NCBI RefSeq assembly: GCF_039555335.1
Contig: NC_092628.1
Location: 37,346,965-37,410,964 of the forward strand
DNA length: 64,000 nucleotides
Reading direction: 5' to 3'
From: Amphiura filiformis
Taxonomy: Eukaryota; Echinodermata; Ophiuroidea; Amphilepidida; Amphiuridae
This document shows, one piece after another, positions 23,456 through 36,500 of this stretch (positions are counted from its first letter, which is position 1; every line of letters begins with the position of its first letter). The translations under genes and the position numbers were made by a program. Under the pieces are notes generated by a model that was not told the origin of the DNA, ran no database searches, and was given only the letters and a program-made list of their open reading frames with translations.

Positions 23456-24518
23456 AAAAAAAAAATTCGGTAGGTTAAACCCATTTTTTATGGGCTCTTC
23501 CTTCCTTAGTGCATAATTGGACTGAATTTAAGGTGGCTTTATCAGCTACGGTGTCGTGCATAGAACTTCTTGAAAATGACATATAGGATGTGTGTATTGA
23601 TGATAAAACTTTACTTGCCAAGTTTTAATTTTCTCCCAAAAAATTAATTTTTGAAAACAAAGATTTTATTAAAACTGATTTTTCTCTCTTTTATAGCAGT
23701 TATATATATAAAAGTTTTAAGTTCATTTTGCTGCCACTATATAAATAAATCACAGAATAATAAAATGGAAATAGGCCTATTTCTTGTTTTTAATCAAATA
23801 CCGTATGCATTTAATAAATTAAATGAGTGAATAACAAATATAAAAGCTTATAAATTGTCCTTGATTCTGACCAAATTTAAGGTTTCTGCTAAAAAAGTGA
23901 TTGAAAAAAAACCGACCCAAAATTTCTAATTTTTTGGGGTACGTCTCTCTGAGGGCAACCAAACATATTTTTTTATTACAATTAAAGTCAATTTCAGGAA
24001 TTACTGAGACAAAAGTGAGTCAATCGATTGCACAATTTAGAAAATCCCATAGGAAAATGGTCAAAAAGCGGGTTGTGCACCCCCCCCACAATCCAATCAG
24101 ACCCGGTGTGCCGGCCCCATCGTCTGAGCCCGGGGGTCGGTGCCCCTCCCATGATCCACGCTACTGTGAAAGAGCATGTGTTCAATAATTATGGGGTCTT
24201 TGGATGACAGCGATACTGAAAAAGGGGTCTTAAACAGCCCTACATACGCGTCACCTCCAAAGTTGGAGTGCCTGGGAGTGCCCCCCGGCTCCGAGTTGCG
24301 TAAATGAATTGCCAGAAGCAGGTATTATCAGAGCCGGCCGAGTTAGTTTAGGTCGAGTTAACAAAAAGCCTAATTAATCTCGCTTATACTTTTTATTTGT
24401 GATCATACGGACGGTCAGTAATGTAGGGAATTTGCACTGAATCGTACGTCTTTAAACTTTGAAGCATTCGCAAACTTCATATCAGATTACGAACAAGTAG
24501 TTGCAAAACATCAGAAAT
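23456..24518. other. Intergenic, upstream of ETFDH
   Basis: Contains a second copy of the repeat at 13737 (24018-24118) and a GGGGGTC/GTGCCCCCCGG pair (24130-24288) resembling the hAT-type ends, but without a clean duplication. No TATA box near 24519; the ETFDH promoter should lie in 24290-24500. Confidence 0.4.
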
Positions 24519-24555
24519 ATGGCGACAATGTTGGTGAGAAACGTAGCCCGAGCAG
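24519..24555 (+). CDS. ETFDH: ETFDH coding exon 1
   Basis: [12 protein letters not shown] plus one base; start of the mitochondrial transit peptide. Context AAATATGG. Donor GCAG|GTAGGT. Confidence 0.85.
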
Positions 24556-27500
24556 GTAGGTTTTAAATGCTGTTTATTGATAAATTATCAATTAAACGCG
24601 AAGTTCTCTGAAATTATACAAATAAGAATGTATATACGGATCCAAGCAGTGATATGAGAATGTGAATGAAGTTAGAGAACAGGTCTAAAACATGCTTTCA
24701 TGATTGTCACGTAACCCATTAATACCGGGTACCGGCATTTCGGTAAGCTTAAAACATTCATGTTATGTCAGAAGCTTCAAGTTCATTACATCACCATGAT
24801 CATTGATCAACGGCATGTGACCGGCACGACATGATCATCATGATGGCGATCCTGACTTATAGACCACCCTCACGGCCTCGCTATATATTTAACGACTAAA
24901 TTAAAGTTTTTGCATCAATCAAGCCCGGCCCAAGGTCAGGACAGGTTTAGTTTTGCATAATATTGGTCATGTTACAGTCTGTCCACTTAAAAGTACAAAC
25001 CAAATCTGTGGCATCGGGGGTCGATGCTTTGCATCACAAGTGAGTGCGACGCGACGCGTAAAGAGCGTGGTGTACAAATCGCGCAGCAGTTGGCGCGCCA
25101 AAGAAGGGTTGCACTGAAATAATTATTCTCATAATCATACCTCCAGTTTCCAAGGACGGTCTATTTACTTTGTACTTCTATGTGGACAGACTATAGTGCC
25201 GTTTTTTTTGTTACGCTACCTTTCGCCGAGGAGGACAATTTCGACCTCGTTTGTTTACAAACAGAGAGGTAGACAAGGGCCTGTCAAAACTGTTCCGCTT
25301 GATACTCAAAGGATGGTCCACAATAGGGTGATTCACGCAATCACACGTAACATGATTGGGGATTAAAAAACTGTGAAGTAGGACCATCCATGTGCTTCTT
25401 TTGTCCAATTTGGCATCAAGATTTGGCTAATTCGTGATAGTAAAAGCTCACCTCTCTAAAAATAGTCATAGCCAGCCAGCAACCTGAATGGGACTCTCCC
25501 AACGGAACATACAATGCAATGATGATCATGTTGATGTATAATACAGCATACAGCTACACCAGCACACATACATGTTGAAGATGCCGGAACTATATTTTGA
25601 CTGAAGTACGTACGTACTTGTGGGTGTGCAAGGACTGTGGGTGTACATTACAATCTCAATGACTTAATACACAAAATGGTGTTTTAATTGGATGGAGTAC
25701 ACATAGCGGCATGATGTATGGTCATTTTCACGGTAAAGGGTGTAACTTTGGATTTTTAACATTTTGATCCGTAGTGTTCTAATGAAGCCACAGAATTCCA
25801 TGATTTTTGGCCACATAAGTCATCTAGTTAGCAGCTACCTTGGGTAGCATAATCATCTTTGGGAGTTACTGCGTTCAGTTTTAGCAGGCTGAAATGTACT
25901 TAATATTGCCATTTTGAAAAACTATAAAAAACAGTAACATTTTTGTAAAACCCTGTGATTTCTTCAGTTAGTTCATGGATAATTTTTCTTATCCTGAAAG
26001 TATGGTCATATGTTCAGTAAACACTGCCACATTAGATTTAATTGTGAACAGCCCTGTATTTTTGAGAACCGGACTTCGATATTTGTCGTTTCGGAGGCTT
26101 CAAACTTTGTGGGTATAGCTTTGGTTCATAATTCTTGGTTATTTCTTCACTTCTTCTTGATTCATAACAGTTGATATCTTAACTTGAAATGGGTAACAAA
26201 AATTAGTCGATTTGCAAGCTTTTAAAATTATTATAAAATCTTGACTTCAAAGAGCCGATTTTCCGTTAACTTTTTTGAAGCCTCCGAAACAAACTGTTCA
26301 GCTAGCTTGGGCAAATATAAATATAAGAGCTCATCCAATCTATTAATCAAAATGTAGCAAAGTAGATCCTCAAGTCACTTGTTTTTAAATCGTGGAGATA
26401 TATATCACAGTTTGCAAATGGGACCCAATACAAACTTTCCGTTAACACGTGAAGCCTCCGAAACAAATGAAGCCTCCGAAACAACAATCCTCTTTGCACA
26501 TCTAAATTGATAAATTAAAGAAAAAATGATATTATGGTTAATGTTTGAAAAATATACTGATACCCAAGAAAGCCTGTTTCGGAGGCTTCACATGCAAGTT
26601 AACACCATGCTTAACGAATGGGTGAAAAATTAATGTGTGATTAATCTACAATATCTGCTGCATAGAATCATTGATTCAATACACACAAGAAAATAACAGC
26701 TTAGATGATCACAACAGTGTTGTTTTCAAAAAAATACTTCTGCAATGTTTAACCATTGTTAACATGAAGCCTCCGAAACAAAAAAAATGACTTGCTGTGA
26801 TAATTTAATTTTTGTCACAACTGAAATTCAATACTTAGATGCAAAGCATGAAAATTGGTAATTGTGATATTTTTTACCTATTTTTTCATGTCAACTTGTA
26901 GTAGTTAGCCAAATATTTTACTTTTATGATCACCTGTGTTGTTAACTGAAGCCTCCGAAACACAAATCGCTTGAACTGCCAATTCTAAAAAATAACTCCA
27001 ATTTCTGTGAAACTTGGCTGGTAGGTTCCTTTCATCAAGTAGTATTTGAACATGAAGTTAGACATTCAAATTATTTTAGGAACCCAATTAAAACTTAAAA
27101 AATATGTTTAAGGTTGGGAAATTTCCATTGTAAATGACACTTGATGTTAAAATTGTCAAAACTGCAATTACAAACATAGCAAAACATGGTATAAAATTTA
27201 ACTTATATCTGTTGACTTACTTTGGAATGGGATTTTACATGTATTCCAGCTTTCATGTCATAATTTTCTGAGCATATGTAAAATACATTTTTCTTAGATT
27301 TTAACCAAAATGTTATGGAAATGTCAAATTTTTTATTAGAAATCAAAAGATTTAAGCCTTGAAACATTATGTTACTGAAATTTAAGTTGCTTCTGTGCAT
27401 GATTTCAGTAAACAGAAACATATTTAAGTGGTTTGAAATTTTGACCCTAAAAATCAAAAGTTACACCCTTTACTGTGAAAATGACCATATAGCATCATGA

Positions 27501-30500
27501 CGGTGGCGTATGTTGTTTTATGGAATGAGAAAGATTTTTGAGAAAGTTATTATTTCTGGTAATGAAGGATCGCAAGGTGAGTGAATTTGTTAAGAGGTTT
27601 CCTTGTTTGAGCGATAGTAGGATAGGAGACGTAGGCAAAAACAGTACTTTGACCTGCTCTGAACTTTCAATTGACATGGACTCCTATTTCCCAGTTTTGA
27701 TCAGGGTAACACCTTGCTGTGTGTATAGTATCTGTACACCCTGCCATGGTCACTGGATATCAAGGGAAAACAGTGTTTAAACACTGAATAATCTACCCCG
27801 GTTCATGGGTTAAATAAGACATATAATATGAAAAACAAAAGGGAAAACAGATGTTTTGAATACATTGTCAGATCATCTTTTAAGGAGTACAAATCTATTG
27901 ACTACATGGTTTATTATGAATCCCTAATTCTTACCATATTTCAGTTCAGCGTGGGGCCAAAGCATCATCCTATCTGTATTCCACCAGTGCTGCACCAAAG
28001 ATAACAACACATTACACAATAATCCCCAGAGAGAAGGATGAAAGATGGAAAGGTAGGTACTGTATTCCCAAATGCACAAACAGTATTTAGCTTTCAAATG
28101 AAAGCTGTTATAAATTTAACATGTCATGTGAACAATTTGTTGTATTTGTCTATAAATCAGCTTCTATACTAAAATGCAGTAAACCTTTGACGAGCGCGTA
28201 TTGTAAGGATACATCACGTATTTACTGCGTTGCACGCACTTGTCTCTGATTGGCTGCTAAGGCGATATGTTGTTGCTGAGTGGAAATTTATGAATGAACT
28301 GTGCACCGTACGCGTTGTTAGCGCCGAATTTGCAACATCACGGTAGTCGCGCTTGCCAAAGGTTTGCTGCATTTGACTTTACCTACTTGATAAATTGGAA
28401 ATGTATTCCGTATCCTGTGCATAAAAGTCATTGAGGGCGCTTAATAAAATGCTGAAATGCAAGTTATACCTGGTTTCACTTCAACTTTGGTAGTGATCAT
28501 GTCAGTACCTTTAGCATTGCTTTAGCAACGGTTGAATTGCAAATGTGCTGACTAAATGACAAAAACACTTGTGCTCACAAAAACTTGTGTACACATTATT
28601 ATGTGAATGCTCTGTTGAATTAGGATAATGTGTGTGATTAGATACCGTACTACAAGTAAGGAAAGATGCAGCTAAACTTAAAGTTATCATGGTTATTGAG
28701 CCAGTGATAACCTTGTGCAGTGTTCGAAATAAGCACTAAATCCTCTTGTCCAAAAACCACTGGGGATAACCATATTGAGCTATGTACTTGTCCTCTGGAC
28801 AACCACTATTAAATTTAATGTTACCTCCAAAATCATAATTTATAAACAAATAATTACTTGACATTAAGTTTTGATATTTTTAGATCTAAGGACCACTGCT
28901 AGCACATAGTATAATAGTACATGCTGTGAATGTGATGTCCACTTGTTCAGCATGTCCAGTTCTGAATATTTCTGATTAATCATTTCACTGAGTTACCTGT
29001 GCCAATGCTTGAGATCTGCATGATCAGAATGGCAAATTTTGAAGCTTGCAAAGGTTTTCCAATTTGTGGCTATGGACTTTCAAGCGCAAAAAACATCAAA
29101 CAAATTTAGATTTTTTGCACTCAAAAATATGACAAATTTTGGGGACAGCCAAAATATTTTGAGGACAAGCAGAATTTATGCTTTAGTTGTCCTCAGGTCA
29201 ACCTCTATATTTTCCTTATTTTGGCCATTGACCTTGTGTATATTTTGTGTTTCACTTTCAGAGGTAGAAATGGAACGTTACAGCGATGAGGCTGATGTGG
29301 TGATTGTAGGAGGTGGGCCAGCTGGAATGGCTGCAGCCATACGCATCAAACAATTATGTAATGATACAGGAAAAGATCTCAGGGTTTGTGTTGTGGAAAA
29401 AGCTGCTGAAGTAGGTAAATATTTGAAGGGGGAATACCTGATACACTGCCTTGCAGCTAAATCAGCCTCAGGAAATAAATACAGTAAGCCAAATAATTAA
29501 GGTACCCGTTACGTTCACCCCCTGTATATCCTAAAGAAAGGCAGATATGTCATAATTGGAACCAACAGCCAATGGCTGCATCTTTAGCTTTACGACCTCA
29601 TTCGTTGAAATTGTTCAAGAAATAAACACAACGATCCGAAAACCCAAGGAAGATGCAAGTGTAAAAGTTGCAGTTTGCCTTTTTGCACGTCCTATTGATT
29701 TGTACACAAAGCGTTCGTGAACAAGAGAACGAGCGTCATGCTTTCATTGATTAGCACGAAAAACTAGCATCGTGCTTTCATTGATTAGAACACAAAAGTG
29801 CTACTTTTTATTTCATATCTTCATTAGGTTTTGGATCACTATTTCTTAAATTCTCAACCAATTTCAACAAATTATGTCTTATATCAGAGCTAAAGAGTAC
29901 AGGCGTCAACTGCTTGTTTTAATTTTGACATATTTGTGTTTATTTAGGATATATAGGGTTGAACACAACTGGTACCTTAATTCTTTTGCTTACTGTAGAT
30001 TGAGTCAATATAACTGAATCCAGATTAATCAATCAAAAGACTTAAACTTCTATTTTTCGCTCACCTGGAGCATTTTCACTAAATTCGACAAGCGTCTTCA
30101 GCAGATGGTGATGCTGTGATGATAGCTTGTGTACAATCGGGATGGATTATTTGGATTGCCGGGTTTTACCAAGCAAACATTGTAGACGCAAAGAAATATT
30201 TATTAAAGCTTTTGGCTATCTGCATTTGAATACTTTTTAAATCAAATGTATTTTAATGGTATTGTTTTAAATGAGTAGCATATCACAGGATGAATTTGAA
30301 AGATATTTGAAGCAATGAGGAAATAGAACACATCATTGTTGTTGTACATACATGTATTCTTCTTTATAAGAATTTGATTTTACATATTGATTACAATCAT
30401 GAAACACTTACATTGTGATTTGTGTGTGTGTGTGTGTTTGATTTGCAGGGGGCCACACTTTGTCAGGTGCTTGTCTAGAAATGCACGCCATAAGTGAACT

Positions 30501-33500
30501 GTTCCCAGACTGGAAGGAAAGAGGTGCACCATTCCATACACCTGTCAAGTCAGATAAGTTTGCAATACTGACAGAGAAAGGCAGGCTTCCTGTGCCAGTA
30601 TTCAAAGGTAAGTCTAGAATTATTTATAAATTCTCTGTACTGTGTGTCAATCTTTGTGAATTGGTTGCTGAAATGTCTACCCAGCAAACACAAAAATGTT
30701 TTACAGAAAACGTTTGAATGTCAGGTTATATAAAGAGTATTTTATGTTTTCAGAACATTTTAGAGAACATTTTAAGTGTTGACAAAATATTTTCTTTTTT
30801 AATTTTTGCCAAATATATTTTACAATAACATTTTTACAAAGATGTTGTTGTATTGTTTTTTCTTATGAAACATATTTAAAAAAATTTATTTGCCCAACAT
30901 TTCAATGTTATTAAAAATTTTGACCAATACCAAAGCATGTTTGTAACACATTTCTAATGTTTTAAAAACATTTTTGTGTTTCCTGGGTAATTACTGTATT
31001 TAACTTCATTATCACCCTATGCTTTTCAAAGTAAAGCATTGTAAGGGGTGCTTATTTACTTTGTTATTAGTATTAAAACTGGACATTTTCCATGCAAAAT
31101 AAAGGTGATTCCAAATGACTCAATCCTAACAGTACAGTGGAAACTCATCAATATGAGATCGCTTAATGCGAGAAACCGCTTACTACGATCAGAAACATGT
31201 GGTCCCGAATTTCCCCTATTACCGGTATTTACTGCACAAAATAAACTGTTTAATACAAGGTAAATAAAACGAAATCTGCATAATACAAGCACTTAACGTC
31301 AATCAAAGCTTTTGTTTTCTATTGTTTTTATGACTGATAAAACAAGCTAATTTATCATGGTGAATTTATGATGCAAATCATGTCAGAAGTTGACAAAATA
31401 TTCACTCGAAAACTCAAAGCATATAGGCCTATGACTTCGGATGCAATCACACTCTTGTATGTTTAAATCAGGCCAGTGCAAATGGACCTTCAACTTCAGT
31501 ACACTCGCGCCGAAGACTTTCCGAGATGGAACTATGTTAAGATTTTTAAAAAATAATGAAAGACTTCAAAAGAAGCAAATTAGCTGCATATTAACTTGAA
31601 TATCATTAATCAGTTTTAATCAGCATTACAGCAAATAATTAATCAATTATAATGAAGAAATACTTGCAGTCAAAGTCCCCAAAACAACACACGCAAATCC
31701 CTGAAATCCCATACAGCACTAATTAGTGGCGCTATTCTTAATGAGCACACGTCAAAACCTTAGCAACCATCATGACGAAATTTGCCATATAAGGTCATTT
31801 ATTGCTGACGACATATCAAACTAGCCAATCGCAAACTCAAAGTCCGCCCCTGGATCGAATGTGGGAAACCTTTCAAGGCATGTGCTAAAAGTGGGAAATC
31901 CTGATACCACAGTAAAAATTGTTTTATTTGTTTACGATAATCAGCTTGAGAAATCATTTAAATTTCATCAGAAAATGCTGTGAGAAACATACCTCTGACC
32001 GAAAATCAAAAAGAAATATTAGTCTTATCATAACGATTAAGGGAATTTAAAACTGCGACGGCTGCAAATCTAGTATAAAATAATGCAGACGACTATCTGG
32101 ATTCAATCCAAGGTCAAATACCATGAAATACCATGAAATTAAGAATTCCAAAATTTTTAGATTCTTTTAAATGGGAATGTCATCTTTAAAGGCATATAAC
32201 TCAAAAACATGCCTGGCGACTTGTTCCGGGTTTTGTTGGAGCTGGTCACATATATTACAGACTTATAAAAAATGTATCTTTGCTCATTATTTGCAGGTCT
32301 TCCCATGTACAACCATGGTAATTACATTGTGAGGCTAGGTAATGTAGTGAGATGGCTAGGTGAACAGGCTGAAGAATTAGGTGTAGAGATCTATAATGGA
32401 TACCCTGCTAGTGAGGTAAGACAACCATGGTAATTACATTGTGAGGCTAGGTAATGTAGTGAGATGGCTAGGGGAACAGGCAGAAGCATTAGGTGTAGAG
32501 ATATATAATGGATACCCTGCTAGTGAGGTAAGACAACCATGGTAATTACATTGTGAGGCTAGGTAATGTAGTGAGATGGCTAGGGGAACAGGCCGAAGCA
32601 TTAGGTGTAGAGATCTATAATGGATACCCTGCTAGTGAGGTAAGACAACCATGGTAATTACATTGTGAGGCTAGGTAATGTAGTGAGATGGCTAGGGGAA
32701 CAGGCAGAAGCATTAGGTGTAGAGATTTATAATGGATAACCTGCTAGTGAGGTAAGACAACCAGGGTAATTACATTGTGAGGCTAGGTAATGTAGTGAGA
32801 TGGCTAGGGGAACAGGCAGAAGCATTAGGGGTAGAGATCTATAATGGATACCCTGCTAGTGAGGTAAGACAACCATGCTAATTACATTGTGAGGCTAGGT
32901 AATGTTGTGAGATGGCTAGGGGAACAGGCCGAAGCATTAGGTGTAGAGATTTATAATGGATACCCTGCTAGTGAGGTAAGACAACCAGGGTAATTACATT
33001 GTGAGGCTAGGTAATGTAGTGAGATGGCTAGGGGAACAGGCAGAAGCATTAGGTGTAGAGATATATAATGGATACCCTGCTAGTGAGGTAAGACAACCAT
33101 GGTAATTACATTGTGAGGCTAGGTAATGTAGTGAGATGGCTAGGGAACAGGCGAAGCATTAGGTGTAGAGATCTATAATGGATACCCTGCTAGTGAGGTA
33201 AGACAACCATGGTAATTACATTGTGAGGCTAGGTAATGTAGTGAGATGGCTAGGGGAACAGGCGAAGCATTAGGTGTAGAGATTTATAATGGATAACCTG
33301 CTAGTGAGGTAAGACAACCAGGGTAATTACATTGTGAGGCTAGGTAATGTAGTGAGATGGCTAGGGAACAGGCCAAGCATTAGGGGTAGAGATCTATAAT
33401 GGATACCCTGCTAGTGAGGTAAGACAACCATGCTAATTACATTGTGAGGCTAGGTAATGTTGTGAGATGGCTAGGAGAACAGGCCAAGAGATATAGGTGC

Positions 33501-36500
33501 AGAGATTTATAATGGATACCCTGCTAGTGAGGTAAGACAACCAGGGTAATTACATTGTGAGGCTAGGTAATGTAGTGAGATGGCTAGGGGAACAGGCAGA
33601 AGCATTAGGTGTAGAGATATATAATGGATACCCTGCTAGTGAGGTAAGACAACCATGGTAATTACATTGTGAGGCTAGGTAATGTAGTGAGATGGCTAGG
33701 GGAACAGGCAGAAGCATTAGGTGTAGAGATATATAATGGATACCCTGCTAGTGAGGTAAGACAACCATGGTAATTACATTGTGAGGCTAGGTAATGTAGT
33801 GAGATGGCTAGGGGAACAGGCAGAAGCATTAGGTGTAGAGATCTATAATGGATACCCTGCTAGTGAGGTAAGACAACCATGGTAATTACATTGTGAGGCT
33901 AGGTAATGTAGTGAGATGGCTAGGGGAACAGGCCGAAGCATTAGGTGTAGAGATTTATAATGGATAACCTGCTAGTGAGGTAAGACAACCAGGGTAATTA
34001 CATTGTGAGGCTAGGTAATGTAGTGAGATGGCTAGGGGAACAGGCCGAAGCATTAGGGGTAGAGATCTATAATGGATACCCTGCTAGTGAGGTAAGACAA
34101 CCATGCTAATTACATTGTGAGGCTAGGTAATGTTGTGAGATGGCTAGGGAACAGGCCGAAGCATTAGGTGTAGAGATTTATAATGGATACCCTGCTAGTG
34201 AGGTAAGACAACCAGGGTAATTACATTGTGAGGCTAGGTAATGTAGTGAGATGGCTAGGGGAACAGGCCGAAGCATTAGGTGTAGAGATCTATAATGGAT
34301 ACCCTGCTAGTGAGGTAAGACAACCAGGGTAATTACATTGTGAGGCTAGGTAATGTAGTGAGATGGCTAGGGGAACAGGCTGAAGCATTAGGTGTAGAGA
34401 TCTATAATGGCTACCCTGCTAGTGAGGTAAGACAACCAGGGTAATTACATTGTGAGGCTAGGTAATGTAGTGAGATGGCTAGGGGAACAGGCCGAAGCAT
34501 TAGGTGTAGAGATCTATAATGGATACCCTGCTAGTGAGGTAAGACAACCAGGGTAATTACATTGTGAGGCTAGGTAATGTAGTGAGATGGCTAGGGGAAC
34601 AGGCTGAAGAATTAGGTGTAGAGATATATAATGGATACCCTGCTAGTGAGGTAAGACAACCAGGGTAATTACATTGTGAGGCTAGGTAATGTAGTGAGAT
34701 GGCTAGGGGAACAGGCAGAAGCATTAGGTGTAGAGATCTATAATGGATACCCTGCTAGTGAGGTAAGACAACCAGGGTAATTACATTGTGAGGCTAGGTA
34801 ATGTAGTGAGATGGCTAGGGAACAGGCAGAAGCATTAGGTGTAGAGATCTATAATGGATACCCTGCTAGTGAGGTAAGACAACCATGGTAATTACATTGT
34901 GAGGCTAGGTAATGTAGTGAGATGGCTAGGGAACAGGCAGAAGCATTAGGTGTAGAGATCTATAATGGATACCCTGCTAGTGAGGTAAGACAACCAGGGT
35001 AATTACATTGTGAAGCTAGGTAATGTAGTGAGATGGCTAGGGGAACAGGCCGAAGCATTAGGTGTAGAGATATATAATGGATACCCTGCTAGTGAGGTAA
35101 GACAACCAGGGTAATTACATTGTGAGGCTAGGTAATGTAGTGAGATGGCTAGGGGAACAGGCAGAAGCATTAGGTGTAGAGATCTATAATGGATACCCTG
35201 CTAGTGAGGTAAGACAACCAGGGTAATTACATTGTGAGGCTAGGTAATGTAGTGAGATGGCTAGGGAACAGGCCAAGCATTAGGTGTAGAGATATATAAT
35301 GGATACCCTGCTAGTGAGGTAAGACAACCAGGGTAATTACATTGTGAGGCTAGGTAATGTAGTGAGATGGCTAGGAGAACAGGCAGAAGCATTAGGTGTA
35401 GAGATCTATAATGGATACCCTGCTAGTGAGGTAAGACAACCAGGGTAATTACATTGTGAGGCTAGGTAATGTAGTGAGATGGCTAGGGGAACAGGCCGAA
35501 GCATTAGGTGTAGAGATATATAATGGATACCCTGCTAGTGAGGTAAGACAACCAGGGTAATTAAATTGTGAGGCTAGGTAATGTAGTGAGATGGCTAGGG
35601 GAACAGGCAGAAGCATTAGGTGTAGAGATTTATAATGGATACCCTGCTAGTGAGGTAAGACACAACAAGTGCCCCACAAGTGTACGATGAAATGTCTTCC
35701 ATATAGTTTGATCAGCTCGTATTAAATCGGCGGGCCTTATTACACAGCGGATTAATATCAATATATTTTATTTTGAGAATTGTCTTGTAACACCTTGCCA
35801 GAAACATCACAAATTATTAATTGAAGTGCTATACTTGTGTCTACTTTATTTAGCACACAAAATTAAACCATACAAGTCATATCACTCTTAACGGCCTACT
35901 TTTCGGCATAGTGGTTAAAGCGTAGCAATTCCCGCCAATTACGAACTGATCAAACTATAGGGGTGTATGGATTTCAACTGGAATAGCCCAATGAGTGCGC
36001 TGAGGCCTTTGGGTTTGGCATAGCAGACTTAAATTACATCTTTATTTATATTTTTTTGAACTACAAAAACATTGTTTTCATGAAAAAGATAAACTTTTAC
36101 TTTCAAAATATGTAAATTATTGTGAATAATTGGAAGATGTGATGTTGTTGTTGCAGGTTCTATTTCATGAGGATGGCAGTGTGAAAGGTGTAGCTACAAG
36201 TGATGTCGGCATAGCTAAAGATGGATCTCCAAAGGTGAGTATGGATGGCAATCAACTGCAAGAAATCTCCATGTAGTAAAGCTGACCATTGAAGATATGA
36301 CCTTTGAGTTAAACAACATGTTACATGTGTATGAGTAAGTCATTAAATGACAGGGTCTTTTTTAGGTCAAAGTATGAAGGGCTATGTAAAAGAAGATGTA
36401 AAACATAAAATGGTCTTTGATAATGTCTGATTTCATAATCATAATTTGCTGTGTATTGCTGACTGAGGTGTGTGGGTGTGAGCACTGTATTTAAATAGAT

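Noticed and set aside
24130-24288. A further member of the CCCGG-ended family upstream of ETFDH
   Set aside because: The end sequences are suggestive (CCCGGGGGTC and GTGCCCCCCGG), but the 8-bp flanks do not match.
29039-29500. 153-codon plus frame
   Set aside because: Only 29262-29414 is ETFDH exon 3; the rest is intron read through on both sides.
32309-35661. Regularly spaced direct repeats that could suggest a CRISPR array
   Set aside because: The unit is a continuous 112-bp tandem repeat without unique spacers, and it is part of a coding exon in an animal gene.
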